Below are positions 4,893-5,305 of a stretch of DNA of 5,305 nt, piece by piece. Every line of letters begins with the position of its first letter. The stretch's first letter is position 1. The DNA is taken from contig JBKECH010000070.1 in NCBI GenBank assembly GCA_047974415.1, positions 1 through 5,305 on the forward strand, read 5' to 3'. The position numbers and the translations under genes are program-made. The notes beneath the pieces are model-generated. The model saw only the letters and a program-made list of their open reading frames with translations, was not told the DNA's origin and did no database searches. Source of the stretch: JBKEAJ01 sp047974415 (GTDB lineage Bacteria; Bacteroidota; Bacteroidia; Bacteroidales; Prolixibacteraceae).

Positions 4893-5305
4893 ATGAAATA
4901 CCTCATTATTGGAGGAGTGGCAGGAGGTGCCACCCTTGCTGCTCGCTTGCGCCGACTAGATGAGCAGGCTGAAATCATCATTTTTGAAAAAGGCGAACAT
5001 ATATCGTATGCCAACTGCGGATTGCCCTACTACATCGGCGACGTGATAAAAAATCGCACCAAGCTGCTGCTGCAAACACCCGAAAGCTTTCGAGCTAGAT
5101 TTAACATCGATGTGCGGGTATTTAGCGAAGTGATAAGCATTGATGTCGCCAAAAAACAGGTGCAAGTGCAAAATGCCATCAGCGGAGCATGTTACTTCGA
5201 GAGCTACGACAAGCTGGCACTCTCGCCTGGAGCTTCGCCTGTGGTGCCGCCCATCCCGGGCATTCGGCACCCGAAGATACTAAGTCTGCGCCATGTGGCC
5301 GATAC
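4893..5305 (+). CDS. CoA-disulfide reductase / NADH oxidase-type FAD-dependent oxidoreductase (5' part)
   Basis: The first 137 residues are seen and the gene runs off the right edge. The N-terminus MKYLIIGGVAGGATLAARLR is the dinucleotide-binding (FAD) fold with its glycine-rich turn at residues 7-12. FEKGEHISYANCGLPYYIGD (31-50) carries Cys42 in the S-Y-A-N-C-G-L-P-Y-Y motif, the redox-active single cysteine of the CoA-disulfide reductase/Nox subgroup of pyridine nucleotide-disulfide reductases. LALSPGASPVVPPIPGI (108-124) is the second conserved FAD-contact stretch. Such enzymes use NAD(P)H to reduce CoA-disulfide, polysulfide or oxygen in the cytoplasm. Bacteroidota members are often fused to C-terminal rhodanese or TusA/DsrE-like sulfur-transfer domains, which cannot be seen here. 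Its G+C content is visibly higher than that of the lipoprotein region, in line with a core gene. Confidence 0.92.
   Translation, partial: MKYLIIGGVAGGATLAARLRRLDEQAEIIIFEKGEHISYANCGLPYYIGDVIKNRTKLLLQTPESFRARFNIDVRVFSEVISIDVAKKQVQVQNAISGACYFESYDKLALSPGASPVVPPIPGIRHPKILSLRHVAD

Noticed and set aside
4754..5270. Two minus-strand frames (4754-5014 and 4956-5270)
   Set aside because: Both are antisense shadows of the flavoprotein gene, whose plus-strand frame has clear FAD and redox-cysteine motifs, or spill into the AT-rich promoter region.

Overview
The window looks like an accessory stretch of a Bacteroidota (Bacteroidetes) chromosome. The reasons are promoters of the TTTG-N20-TAnnTTTG type, A-rich leaders in place of strong Shine-Dalgarno sites, two lipoproteins whose lipobox cysteine is followed by a run of acidic residues (the surface-export pattern known in this phylum), and a combined XRE/S24 repressor of the type common there. 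Genus cannot be set from this sequence.

Left part (1-860, genes read leftward): a broken IS4-type transposase start (frameshifted and cut by the window edge) abuts a second, unrelated transposase start cut at about residue 77-81. This looks like one insertion sequence inside, or next to, the remains of another. Both fragments have the same promoter architecture, TTTG-N20-TATCTTAG, 27-28 bases before their ATG. No supported gene lies between 528 and 861.

Middle part (862-2827, leftward): a two-gene operon of lipoproteins. The distal gene is small (118 aa). The proximal gene is large (about 508 aa), unfamiliar, and has a Thr/Ser-rich, beta-hairpin-like C-terminal section. The start of the large gene is the most interesting point in the window. 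A (GT)10 dinucleotide tract lies between the only good ATG codons and the signal-peptide core. As sequenced, the ATG frame runs to a stop just after the tract; loss of one GT unit would join it to the lipoprotein frame. That is the layout of a phase-variable surface protein, here in the OFF or low-expression state.

Gene-poor stretch (2828-4054): a dense series of different repeats and inverted repeats. In order these are a G/C-run REP-like hairpin, a 42-bp tandem repeat in four copies, a REP/BIME-like cluster, an 18-bp inverted repeat framing a 79-bp MITE-like block, a further hairpin, and a strong stem with T-tracts that is probably a bidirectional terminator.

Right part (4055-5305): a leftward XRE-HTH/S24 self-cleaving repressor with its Ala-Gly site and Ser-Lys dyad intact. 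Divergent from it is the start of a CoA-disulfide reductase/NADH oxidase-type flavoprotein, with a good Bacteroidota promoter. The flavoprotein is richer in G+C than the lipoprotein region and looks like core genome, so the accessory material probably ends near 4800.
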